Shown piece after piece: positions 45,177 to 53,006 of a DNA stretch of 64,000 bases. This stretch comes from Myroides odoratus DSM 2801 (GTDB lineage Bacteria > Bacteroidota > Bacteroidia > Flavobacteriales > Flavobacteriaceae). The stretch covers positions 884,019 through 948,018 of the forward strand of contig NZ_CM001437.1 in assembly GCF_000243275.1 (NCBI RefSeq), given 5' to 3'. Each line of letters begins with the position of its first letter. The stretch's first letter is position 1. The notes beneath the pieces were generated by a model, which saw only the letters and a list, made by a program, of their open reading frames with translations, did no database searches and was not told the origin of the DNA. The position numbers were made by a program, and so were the translations under genes.

Positions 45177-46049
45177 ATGAAAATAAAATCATCTGAACTT
45201 ATTTTAAATCCTGATGGTAGTGTTTACCACTTGAATTTAAGACCTGAGCACTTGGCAGAGAATATTATCTTCGTAGGTGATCAGAATCGAGTAGATCGAA
45301 TTTCGAGACATTTTGATACGATTGAATTTTCTACACAAAAAAGAGAATTCAAAACGCAAACAGGTACGTATAAAGGCAAGCGTTTTTCTGTAATTTCAAC
45401 AGGTATTGGTCCTGATAACATTGATATTGTCGTAAACGAAATTGATGCCTTATTCAATATTGATTTAGAAACTAGAGAAATTAAGAAAGAACTGACTTCA
45501 GTGAATATTGTGCGTATTGGTACTTCGGGATCTTTACAAGCGGATATTCCTGTTAATAGTTTTGTTTTATCTCAATATGGCTTAGGACTGGACAACATGA
45601 TGCGTTCGTATCTTATAGAGGATATTACGGATTATGCCATGGAAGAAGCATTTATTGCTCATACCCAATGGGATTTGAGAAAAGGACGTCCTTATTTCAT
45701 TCAAAACAGCCCTTGGTTAGAAGAAAAATTGAGCAGTGATCAAACCTTTAAGGGAATTACAGGTACTGCTGGTGGATTCTACGGTCCACAAGGTCGTGTC
45801 TTGCGTTTAGGGATTCAAGATCCAGAATTGAATCACAAAATTGACAATTTTAAGTTTAACGACTACCGCATTACTAATTTTGAAATGGAAACTTCAGCTA
45901 TCTATGGATTAGCTAAATTGCTAGGACATCACGCTGTTTCCTTAAATACCATTATCGCGAATAGAGCTAATGGTACTTTTTCAGAAGATCCCTATGCAGC
46001 TGTAGATCAATTGATTCTTTATACCTTAGATAAATTAAGCGAAATTTAA
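45177..46049 (+). CDS. Nucleoside phosphorylase (uridine phosphorylase-like)
   Basis: 290 residues of the PNP/UDP family. Features: HLAENIIFVGDQNRVDRIS (phosphate-binding GDxxR), STGIGPDNIDIVVNEIDAL, VRIGTSGSLQADI (GTSG nucleoside-phosphate loop), and FEMETSAIYGLAKLLGHHAVSLNTIIANR near the end, with the Glu-Met-Glu ribose-binding motif. Splits uridine or a related nucleoside with phosphate. Longer than E. coli Udp by about 40 residues, as in other Bacteroidota. Co-transcribed with the SUI1-like gene. Confidence 0.9.
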   Translation: MKIKSSELILNPDGSVYHLNLRPEHLAENIIFVGDQNRVDRISRHFDTIEFSTQKREFKTQTGTYKGKRFSVISTGIGPDNIDIVVNEIDALFNIDLETREIKKELTSVNIVRIGTSGSLQADIPVNSFVLSQYGLGLDNMMRSYLIEDITDYAMEEAFIAHTQWDLRKGRPYFIQNSPWLEEKLSSDQTFKGITGTAGGFYGPQGRVLRLGIQDPELNHKIDNFKFNDYRITNFEMETSAIYGLAKLLGHHAVSLNTIIANRANGTFSEDPYAAVDQLILYTLDKLSEI

Positions 46050-46073
46050 TACTATATATCGCTTCTTGATACT

Positions 46074-46107
46074 AAAAAAGCTCAGCTAAGGCTGAGCTTT
46101 TTATTTT
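46074..46107. terminator. Bidirectional terminator
   Basis: Hairpin AAAGCTCAGC taag GCTGAGCTTT with A and T runs, between the convergent phosphorylase and pseudouridine synthase genes. Confidence 0.9.
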
Positions 46108-46802
46108 TTATAATACGCTTGAAGGTCAAACCCCAACAAAGTGTTATACTTTTCGTACTGTTCATCTATCGTTGCTGTGAGGTGAATTTGCTCATTTGTC
46201 ACAGGATGCTCAAAAGTTAACTCAACAGCATGAAGCAACATGGCAGTAAGACCAAATTGATCCAACCACAATTTATTTTGCTTATTACATCCGTGGGGTC
46301 TACTCCCCAAAATTGGATGAAAAATATGTTTAAAATGTTTGCGCAATTGGTGTTGTCTTCCCGTTTCTGGATAGGCTTCTACCAACGAATAACGCGAAGT
46401 AGCATGCTTGCCAAAAGGAATCGCTGCTTCTACTCGTTGTAAAGTTTTATAATACGTCTTTGCCTCTTGTAATTGTCCACTATCATTTGTCAGTGCATAA
46501 TCAATGGTCTCTTCCTCTACTGTATATCCTCTTACTATAGCCATGTATTTTTTCTCCACTTGTCGAGTAGCAAAAATTTCATTGAGTTGTTTTAAGACCT
46601 CTTTACTCAAAGCAAATAACAACACCCCCGATGTTTTGCGATCCAATCGGTGCACAGGATATACATATTGCCCAATCTGATCTCGCAAAATTTGAATGGC
46701 ATATTCTTGAATATCGCTTGCAATAAAAGACTTGTGCACTAATAAATCACGAGGTTTATTAATCGCTACGATATATTCGTCTTGATACAAAATTTCTAAC
46801 AT
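46101..46802 (-). CDS. RluA-family pseudouridine synthase (TruC-like)
   Basis: About 233 residues from the ATG at 46802 (MLEILYQDEYIVAINKPRDLLVHKS); 13 more codons are open upstream but do not fit the family. The catalytic motif is YPVHRLDRKTSGVLLFALS (Asp in HRLDRKTSG), with ETGRQHQLRKHFKHIFHPILG and the late LHAVELTF. This fits TruC-type enzymes that act on tRNA position 65, but rRNA-specific relatives cannot be excluded. Confidence 0.9.
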   Translation of the reverse strand: MLEILYQDEYIVAINKPRDLLVHKSFIASDIQEYAIQILRDQIGQYVYPVHRLDRKTSGVLLFALSKEVLKQLNEIFATRQVEKKYMAIVRGYTVEEETIDYALTNDSGQLQEAKTYYKTLQRVEAAIPFGKHATSRYSLVEAYPETGRQHQLRKHFKHIFHPILGSRPHGCNKQNKLWLDQFGLTAMLLHAVELTFEHPVTNEQIHLTATIDEQYEKYNTLLGFDLQAYYKK

Positions 46803-46906
46803 GCCGCAAAGATACTTCAACTTGATTACTACCAAAGCCATTGGTATAATTTATAATCTTCATTTTTAAATAAAATAATACATTTGCGTACTTTTTTGCA
46901 TCGTAT

Positions 46907-48322
46907 ATGACAACTCAAATAGCTCAGAAAAAAGGTGTTTTTGCTCTTATTAAACAATCCTTTTCCAATGAAACAATCGATTTAACGAAAATTCCAACGA
47001 ATAAGGCAGTTCTGCTCTTGGCTATTCCTATGATGTTTGAAATGTTGATGGAATCCGTTTTCGCTTTAGTGGATTTATATTTTGTCGGGCATCTGAAAGA
47101 AAGTGCTTTTGCTATTCAAACTGTAGGACTGACTGAATCGCTCTTGTCGATTATCTATGCTATTTGTATTGGTATTAGTATGGCAGCCACTGCTATTATT
47201 GCCCGTCGTATTGGAGAAAAAGATAGAGAACAAGCCTCTATTAATGCCGCTCAAGCGATTTCTATTGCCACCATCATCACTATCGTTTTGAGTGTTTCGG
47301 GTTTCATTTTTGCCAAAGATTGGTTGATTTGGATGGGTGCTTCAGAAGAATCGGCAGAATATGGCTATGGTTATACGCGTATTTTACTTGTGAGCTGTGT
47401 ATCTATCATGATGCTCTTTCTGATCAATGGTATTTTTCGCGGAGCTGGAAATGCGGCGATTGCCATGAAAAGTTTGTGGTTTGGTAATTTATTCAATATT
47501 ATACTTTGTCCCATACTCGTTCGGGGTTGGTGGATTTTCCCAGAAATGGGGTTAGATGGAGCAGCCTATTCAACGGCTATTGGACGCAGTGTAGGGGTAT
47601 TATATCAGATTTACTATCTCACGCGAAAAGATTCCTTAATTCAACTCAAATGGCACTATTTCAAAATGCAGGGAGAAAAGGTTTGGCACATTCTAAAAAT
47701 TGCTATTCCGGGTATGATTCAATATATGATTTCAACATGTAGTTGGGTGATTTTAGCGCGTATTGTTGCGCAAAGTAGTGGAGAAATTGGGTCTTCTGGT
47801 TTCTTAACGTGCTTGCGCTTGATGATTTTCTTTATTTTACCAGCTTGGGGATTGAGTAATGCTGCTTCTACTTTAGTAGGGCAACATTTGGGAAATAAAG
47901 ATCCACAACGGGCAGCTCAATCTGTCATGACTACATTAAAATACAACGTTATTTATATGTTAGTTGTGACCGTTATCTTCTTTACTATGGCAGATTATCT
48001 AGCTTCTATTTTTACCACACAAGAAGATATTAAATCCGTTACTATTTTAGCCATGTATATCGGTGCTAGTGGCTTTATCTTTTACGGAATAGGAATGACG
48101 TTAATGAATGCGTTCAATGGAGCAGGAGATACTTTAACCCCTTCTATTTTAAACTTTGTCGGATTCTGGTTGTTCCAGATTCCCCTAGCTTATGCGTTAG
48201 TATACTATTTCAACTGGGGCTCAGAAGGCGTATTTATTGCAATTCCTGCCGCAGAAACACTGATTGCAGTTTTGGCCTTTATTGCCTTTAGAAGAGGAAA
48301 ATGGAAGTTGAAACAGGTGTAA
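46907..48322 (+). CDS. MATE family efflux transporter
   Basis: 471 residues with about twelve hydrophobic helices in two related halves. MATE features: LLAIPMMFEMLMESVFALVDLYFVGHL, the IARRIGEKDREQA loop, FRGAGNAAIAMK, and in the second half SNAASTLVGQHLGNKDPQRA and FNGAGDTLTPSILNFVGFW. Expected to export cationic compounds in exchange for Na+ or H+. The 34-base-wide amphipathic N-terminus (about 30 residues) is longer than average. A -7 element TACATTTG lies at 46879-46886, 21 bases upstream of the start. Confidence 0.93.
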   Translation: MTTQIAQKKGVFALIKQSFSNETIDLTKIPTNKAVLLLAIPMMFEMLMESVFALVDLYFVGHLKESAFAIQTVGLTESLLSIIYAICIGISMAATAIIARRIGEKDREQASINAAQAISIATIITIVLSVSGFIFAKDWLIWMGASEESAEYGYGYTRILLVSCVSIMMLFLINGIFRGAGNAAIAMKSLWFGNLFNIILCPILVRGWWIFPEMGLDGAAYSTAIGRSVGVLYQIYYLTRKDSLIQLKWHYFKMQGEKVWHILKIAIPGMIQYMISTCSWVILARIVAQSSGEIGSSGFLTCLRLMIFFILPAWGLSNAASTLVGQHLGNKDPQRAAQSVMTTLKYNVIYMLVVTVIFFTMADYLASIFTTQEDIKSVTILAMYIGASGFIFYGIGMTLMNAFNGAGDTLTPSILNFVGFWLFQIPLAYALVYYFNWGSEGVFIAIPAAETLIAVLAFIAFRRGKWKLKQV

Positions 48323-48335
48323 TGGGGATGGAAAA

Positions 48336-48402
48336 GGGTTAGGAGTTATGGATTAGAAGTTATGGGTGTGGGAGATATGGGTTAGGAGTGAAGGGTTTAG
48401 GG
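48336..48402 (+). repeat. Degenerate heptamer tract, left of the transposase remnant
   Basis: Decayed units of the 44567 array type: GGGTTAG GAGTTAT GGATTAG AAGTTAT GGGTGTG, then GGGTTAG GAGTGAA GGGTTTA. It begins 14 bases after the MATE gene stop, the same spacing as the array after the oxygenase gene. Confidence 0.75.
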
Positions 48403-48440
48403 TGTCTTTTTTAATCATTAAACAAATTGGTTTTTTATGA

Positions 48441-48605
48441 TTAACCTCTATCAAGGACATACAAACCATTAAAAATAATTCTTTAGAATATTGTAACCCC
48501 AAAAGTTTTTATGAACTCAGAAGATTAATTAAAAAAGCAGTCAACCAGTATAATAATACCAGGCCTCATCATTCAATAGCAAAAATGAAACGGGGTTTCA
48601 TTTAA
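48441..48605 (+). pseudogene. Transposase C-terminal remnant (rve-type)
   Basis: 54 open codons ending in TAA with the tail NPKSFYELRRLIKKAVNQYN and NTRPHHSIAKM, the C-terminal signature of DDE transposases of the IS3/IS481 type (YNxxRPHxSL...). A stop lies immediately upstream and no start or catalytic part is present, so this is a dead fragment. It is flanked by heptamer tracts in opposite orientation and followed by a strong stem-loop. Confidence 0.7.
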
Positions 48606-48608
48606 AAA

Positions 48609-48648
48609 TAAATGGTTTAGAAAAAAGTACTTTTTCCAAACCATTTAT
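48609..48648 (+). terminator. Stem-loop after the transposase remnant
   Basis: Arms AAATGGTTTAGAAAAA and TTTTTCCAAACCATTT pair with one or two mismatches; may be a terminator or the end of the former element. Confidence 0.6.
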
Positions 48649-48703
48649 TACTATATTTAATAATGACGCTAATGTTTAAAAACGCCCCCTATTTAAAGAC
48701 GTT

Positions 48704-48751
48704 CAACTCTTAACCCATAACTCTTAACCCATAACTCTTAACTCATACCCC
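48704..48751 (-). repeat. Degenerate heptamer tract, right of the transposase remnant, overlapping a gene end
   Basis: On the minus strand this reads GGGGTATGAGTTAAGAGTTA then TGGGTTAAGAGTTATGGGTTAAGAG, clearly the same unit family. It is in opposite orientation to the left tract and includes the TGA stop codon (48743-48745) and final codons of the GNAT gene. Confidence 0.75.
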
Positions 48752-49198
48752 TTGTCTAACCATATCCAAATGTGGAATACCATCTTCTAAATATTCTTCT
48801 GAAACAGGTTCAAATCCAAATGATCCATAAAATTTCTTCAAATACGATTGTGCGCCGATTTGAATGGCTTGGGCACCGAACTCCTCTTCAATTTTCTCTA
48901 ATGCCAAGTCGATTAAAACTCTTCCCAATCCGTCTTTTCTATACTCCTGATGAACTGCTACCCTTCCGATTGAAATTTCTTTATAGCTCAAACCTGGAGG
49001 AACAATTCTCGCATAAGCAATTACATTTCCGTGTTGTGTAGCAAACACGTGTAAGCAATTTTTATCTTTTCCATCTAGTTCTGGATAAGGACAATTTTGT
49101 TCCACTACAAAGATATTAGTACGTAGTTGCATGATATCATACAATTCATCCGACGTCAATTCTTCAAACGCTTTTGTATGCCAATGAATGCTATTCAT
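48743..49198 (-). CDS. GNAT acetyltransferase, ElaA family
   Basis: 151 residues. ElaA-like start IHWHTKAFEELTSDELYDIMQLRTNIFVVEQ, the conserved YPELDGKD motif and the acetyl-CoA loop VAVHQEYRKDGLGRVLIDLAL (RxxGxG). Substrate unknown. The last codons lie in a heptamer repeat tract, so the C-terminus (VRQGV) may have been altered by the repeat. Confidence 0.9.
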   Translation of the reverse strand: MNSIHWHTKAFEELTSDELYDIMQLRTNIFVVEQNCPYPELDGKDKNCLHVFATQHGNVIAYARIVPPGLSYKEISIGRVAVHQEYRKDGLGRVLIDLALEKIEEEFGAQAIQIGAQSYLKKFYGSFGFEPVSEEYLEDGIPHLDMVRQGV

Positions 49199-49281
49199 AA
49201 CTTAATTAATTTAAGGCAAAAGTAAAAAAAATATGGGTATTCCGATGTGATGTTATTCCATTTTATCGCGTAGTTCATCAT

Positions 49282-49998
49282 TTATTGAGGTAGTAACAAA
49301 TACACGCCTACAGCAAAGCCATTATTCAAAACGTGAAAGAAATAACCGTACCAAAACCCAAAACGCATGCGCAAATATCCCATTCCCAATCCCAGTACAA
49401 ACTGTGGCAAAGTAATAAGTGGAGCTAGAAGGATAACACGTAAAGGAAACTCTTCAAAATTAAAAATGTGTATTGCAGCAAATGCAACCGAAGCGATATA
49501 AAAAACCACGGGAAAATGGGCGGTCCACCAATGCGCAACGCGCGTCTGGTATTTCAAACATGAGAAAAGAAATAAAGCTAATAATAGACCCGAAAAAATA
49601 TAGAGGTACATTGGCCCTTGCGAACTGATATTTTCTGCAATCGGAAAAGCAGCTTGCGTCATATAAGCCGTAAATGCAAGGACACCTATAATCACATTTC
49701 GCAAGCGAAAACGCATCGCTAATCGAAAGGCAACTTCCTCTAGCAATGGGCCGAGTAGCACTGCAAAACCAATAAACCCAAAAATTCCTATTTGTTCCAT
49801 GACTTCTTCAAAACGGTCATGCATGGGAATATCAATAAGAGAATCTAAAAGTGCTCCACCAAAGATGATGAATACAAAAAGGCATAACCACAAACGAAAG
49901 GTATACCCTAATCCTTGTCTAAGTGTTTCTGTACTTTTTTCAGTGTTAGGTCTTCGCAAGAAAGACAGAAAATCAATTAGTAATTCGCGAGTTGACAT
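49282..49998 (-). CDS. CPBP family intramembrane glutamic protease
   Basis: 238 residues with about six to seven helices. The motif 1 LLGPLLEEVAFRLAMRFRL (EExxxR, about 83-101) and the later FAAIHIFNF (FxxxH-like, about 170) and HVLNNGFAVGV (HxxxN) place it in the CPBP/CAAX-like protease family. Many members act in bacteriocin immunity or protein maturation; it lies directly upstream of the peptide cluster but on the opposite strand with about 835 bases between starts, so a link is only a possibility. Confidence 0.88.
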   Translation of the reverse strand: MSTRELLIDFLSFLRRPNTEKSTETLRQGLGYTFRLWLCLFVFIIFGGALLDSLIDIPMHDRFEEVMEQIGIFGFIGFAVLLGPLLEEVAFRLAMRFRLRNVIIGVLAFTAYMTQAAFPIAENISSQGPMYLYIFSGLLLALFLFSCLKYQTRVAHWWTAHFPVVFYIASVAFAAIHIFNFEEFPLRVILLAPLITLPQFVLGLGMGYLRMRFGFWYGYFFHVLNNGFAVGVYLLLPQ

Positions 49999-50833
49999 GT
50001 TCTGTTTTATTTGAGTTCAAGGTACTAAAAAATATCCATCAATAAAAAATGGCTAATATGAATCCTTGTAGCATTCTTTCGTAACTATAAAGTCAATCAC
50101 TTCGAGGATTAACCAATCTTTTTCGAGTTATTAATTAACTTTTTAACTCAGTTTATTTGAAAGCTTAATTAACGTTTTTTGATTATCAATTCCCCTTCTT
50201 GTTAAGTTTTAAAGCATCGTTTTTTTTTATAATATTTCCTAGTTAATTTTAATTCAAGATATCAAAAACAAATGATGCTTTTAATCCAATTTACATTAGA
50301 TATCAGGGTGTTAATAAAATTTTTACACAAAACGTGATGGAAACTATCATGAATAATTCATATAGTATCAGAAATAAGTGAGTCTCGTTGCATTGAAATT
50401 AAGGAAGATTCTATTTGAAAAAGATTTCTTTAAATTATGATGAATAAAATAGACTTTTTTTAAAATCAGTAACCTTTTGCAAAAGTCTTGAAACCCCATG
50501 ATTATATATAATATGAATAGCTAATACCAAGTGTTTATCATGAATTTGTGTTTACATTATTTAATAGTATTATTTTATAAATCCCTGTGTAACAAGATTT
50601 AGAAATCATCATTATGTACAATACTACTTTATATCTTGTTAGTCTCTTTTAAAATTCTAGTATTTTACTTATTTGGTATAATACAATAAAAGACGTTTAT
50701 ATTTTAATATAATTTTTGAGTCTCTTCATAATTACAATATTGAAGAAGAAATACTCTTGGCCGAGAGATAGACCGAACTACAACAATTAAAGTCTTAAAT
50801 CTATGATTAATATTAACTAAAATATCAATAACC
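49999..50833. other. Long AT-rich upstream region of the peptide operon
   Basis: 835 bases without any credible gene on either strand, strikingly AT-rich. It must contain the promoter of the peptide operon and of the CPBP protease. I saw only weak features: a TCTTCA/TGAAGA pair at about 50723-50746 and several near-consensus -7 sequences, none with proper spacing. No tRNA, transposase or ORF remnant recognised. Confidence 0.5.
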
Positions 50834-50977
50834 ATGAGAAAATTAAAACCAGAAAATTTCCTAGAAATTGAAGAGCTTTCAGCCTTAGAAAACGAAACCT
50901 TAAAAGGAGGTACAGCTGAAGCAGATGTTAAGGTTGAAAAGAAAGTTGAAAAGAAAAAAATCGAAAAATCTATCTAA
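50834..50977 (+). CDS. Precursor peptide 1 with Gly-Gly leader and Lys/Glu core
   Basis: 47 codons. Residues 1-26 are a leader ending LKGG, with acidic amphipathic segment KPENFLEIEELSALENETL (5-23), the kind of Gly-Gly leader seen on Bacteroidota natural product precursors (TIGR04149-like). The core (27-47) has seven Lys and four Glu among 21 residues, no Cys, one Thr and one Ser. A second, near-identical leader follows 11 bases later. The encoded C39 exporter 2 kb downstream is the expected processing enzyme. Short length explains why it is easily missed. No start alternative is plausible. Confidence 0.85.
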   Translation: MRKLKPENFLEIEELSALENETLKGGTAEADVKVEKKVEKKKIEKSI

Positions 50978-50988
50978 ATCTAGTAATC

Positions 50989-51132
50989 ATGCAAAATTTT
51001 AAGCCCGAAAATTTCTTAGAAATTGAAGAATTGTCAGCATTAGAAAATGAGACCTTAAGAGGAGGAGCTTCAGAGAGTGTTGAAATTAAGAAAGAGAAGA
51101 AGAAAGAGAAGAAAATAGAATCTAATAAATAA
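50989..51132 (+). CDS. Precursor peptide 2 with Gly-Gly leader and Lys/Glu core
   Basis: 47 codons, a duplicate of peptide 1. Residues 5-23 of the leader are identical in both, followed by LRGG here instead of LKGG. The core (27-47) has eight Lys and five Glu, no Cys and three Ser, but shares little exact order with the core of peptide 1 beyond the K/E pattern. The leader conservation combined with core divergence is what is expected when the leader is recognised by common enzymes. The pair is separated by 11 bases, so they are co-transcribed. Confidence 0.85.
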   Translation: MQNFKPENFLEIEELSALENETLRGGASESVEIKKEKKKEKKIESNK

Positions 51133-51142
51133 TTAATTCTAA

Positions 51143-51176
51143 ATAAGGAGGTGTTTAAGTCAAAGCACCTCCTTAT
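51143..51176 (+). promoter_or_regulatory. Stem-loop between precursor and enzyme genes
   Basis: Perfect 11-base arms ATAAGGAGGTG (51143-51153) and CACCTCCTTAT (51166-51176) around a 12-base loop, 10 bases after the peptide 2 stop. There is only a weak T-run after it (TCCTTTT), so partial termination or RNA processing is more likely than full termination. The arms match the full Shine-Dalgarno sequence and the 3' tail of 16S rRNA. Confidence 0.75.
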
Positions 51177-51198
51177 AAATCCTTTTAAAATTATATAT

Positions 51199-52494
51199 AT
51201 GAAAACAAATAAATTTTCTAAAGATTGGTGGTATTCATTTGTGGACAGAAATCTCTCTTTTTCAGAGTGTCAAGTCTACAAAGAGGTGATTTCAGAAGAT
51301 ATTTTAATTTCACTGGATCATGGAGTGAGAGAGATGTTAAGATCTAGAATCAATGAATTTAATATTAGAGATGGATTTAGACTATATATTGATGAAAGAG
51401 AGTTAAGCGATTCTGAGATAAGAAAGTTAATTAAAGATAATAAGATAGATGATTCAGAAAGTATTGAAGCATATTGTAATCGGGTCTTTGGTAATAAATT
51501 TGGGATAATTACTAACTATTGCGAAAAACATTCTGAAATATTAGCTAATACTGTGCTAAAAACAATTAGCCCATTGTTTGAAATCGTGGGTATTCCGCCT
51601 TGGGGTATAGAATTAACAACTTTTATTGGAAATTATGGTTGGACACCTATAGGAATACATAAAGACAATCGTGGAGAAAATGTTTTACATTATCATTTGG
51701 GACCAGGTAAAAAAATAATGTATGTATGGGATGAGGACCTATATAACAAAGTAACTGGTGGGGTTTCTAATAATAAGGATGTAGAACCATTACTCAAATA
51801 TGCAAAAAAACATGAATTTGGAGTTGGGGATTTATACTATATGCCTTGGAATAAGTATCATATAGGGTATTCTGCAAATTTCTCAATTGGGGTAACTTTA
51901 TGGTTTAATAATCCGACTAGATATGATTTTTCTACGTTGATGGTTGAAACCATTAAGAATTTATGTTTGAAAAATGATCAGAGTATTATAGAAAGTCAAT
52001 TAGATTATAGTACTAATGAAAATACTTTTAATGATTTTATAAATACTCTTAATATTAAACAAGAAGTTTTAGAAAAGCCATTAATTGATTTTTTTAAGTC
52101 TATTTATAACGAATATAAAAAGTGTCTGATGAGTAACGGAGGTTGGCAAAATATACCTCTTAGTCTATATGCTAAAATTGATAGTGAAAAAGATTATTTT
52201 CCAAACTTAGAAAGTAAATCCCTTCTACCAAATGATTTATTTAATATCAAATTTGAGATTATAGAAAGTAGGTTGATTATTTATGTCCGAGGTTCAAAAC
52301 TAACTTTTAAGTATTTTCCAGAATTAGTATCAATCATTAATATTATTAATACTTCTGAGACAGAGATTGACATTAAATCTATTATTTGTAGATATGAAAC
52401 CTTACCTAAAGAAGTGATTTTATACTTTTTGAAGGTTTTGATTAATAATCGTGGAGTTAAAGTTAAAGATTTGAATTTAATGGAACTAAATTAA
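51199..52494 (+). CDS. Putative JmjC/cupin-type 2-oxoglutarate Fe(II) oxygenase for peptide modification
   Basis: 431 residues from the ATG at 51199; a GTG at 51151 lies inside the stem-loop and is unlikely. The middle shows a metal-site pattern like JmjC/cupin hydroxylases: GWTPIGIHKDNRGENVLHYHLG (HxD, His 154 and Asp 156) and DLYYMPWNKYHIGYS (His 221) with a following GVTLWFNNP strand. The N-terminal 120 residues are helical and charged; the C-terminal 130 contain beta-rich and helical parts that could be a winged-helix or peptide-recognition domain. No known family name can be given with confidence. Position just after the precursors, in a compact operon, supports a role in modifying them; lysine hydroxylation is inference. 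Confidence 0.75.
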   Translation: MKTNKFSKDWWYSFVDRNLSFSECQVYKEVISEDILISLDHGVREMLRSRINEFNIRDGFRLYIDERELSDSEIRKLIKDNKIDDSESIEAYCNRVFGNKFGIITNYCEKHSEILANTVLKTISPLFEIVGIPPWGIELTTFIGNYGWTPIGIHKDNRGENVLHYHLGPGKKIMYVWDEDLYNKVTGGVSNNKDVEPLLKYAKKHEFGVGDLYYMPWNKYHIGYSANFSIGVTLWFNNPTRYDFSTLMVETIKNLCLKNDQSIIESQLDYSTNENTFNDFINTLNIKQEVLEKPLIDFFKSIYNEYKKCLMSNGGWQNIPLSLYAKIDSEKDYFPNLESKSLLPNDLFNIKFEIIESRLIIYVRGSKLTFKYFPELVSIINIINTSETEIDIKSIICRYETLPKEVILYFLKVLINNRGVKVKDLNLMELN

Positions 52495-52496
52495 TT

Positions 52497-53000
52497 ATGG
52501 AGGGATATGAAATTGTTAAAGAAGGTGAGGGTACTTATATTTTTGTAACTGATAATAATATTGAATATCAATTAGAGACAAAACGCTCTGGAATTGTATA
52601 CGAAGACTTTCAAGGAGAATGCAAAGATATCATAGAATTAGCATTGAATTGTGATATAAATACAGCTTCTAAAGATTATAAAACGACATTGACATTAGCC
52701 AATTTTTTTGAGGGACTCGCCAGTTCTCATGACGCGATTTATTTGCAGATACATAATCAGCCAGAACACCTTTATGAGGATAAGGTTCAGAGAAGAGGAT
52801 TATCTCGACTAAAACTTTGGAATCGAGAGATTTCAAAATTTTTTAAAAATCATATAATGTTGAATAATTTAGTATTGAACCCAAATAAAAGCAGTGATAT
52901 TTTAAGTATTATAATAAAAAAAGATTCTATTTATTATAGCCAATTTGTAATAAAATTTTATAGATTCTGTTATTTTAAAATGTATAAAGATATTTCTTGA
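52497..53000 (+). CDS. Unknown protein in peptide operon
   Basis: 167 residues, starting 2 bases after the oxygenase-like gene. Opens YEIVKEGEGTYIFVTDNNIEYQLETK, beta-like, then turns helical and basic (RRGLSRLKLWNREISKFFKNH). It resembles small Bacteroidota proteins of the DUF6169 kind in its first 60 residues, but I am not certain. Two roles seem possible: a leader-binding adaptor or an immunity protein. It has no membrane segment or enzyme motif. Confidence 0.7.
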   Translation: MEGYEIVKEGEGTYIFVTDNNIEYQLETKRSGIVYEDFQGECKDIIELALNCDINTASKDYKTTLTLANFFEGLASSHDAIYLQIHNQPEHLYEDKVQRRGLSRLKLWNREISKFFKNHIMLNNLVLNPNKSSDILSIIIKKDSIYYSQFVIKFYRFCYFKMYKDIS

Positions 53001-53006
53001 TTGAAA

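Noticed and set aside
51151..51198. GTG start for the oxygenase-like protein at 51151
   Set aside because: The codon lies in the stem-loop with no spacing from the apparent Shine-Dalgarno; the extra residues (MFKSKHLLINPF) do not look like a protein start and the ATG at 51199 is better placed.
50834..52494. Lanthipeptide or sactipeptide cluster
   Set aside because: Cores have no Cys and almost no Ser/Thr, and no LanB/LanC/LanM, radical-SAM or YcaO gene is present between precursors and exporter.
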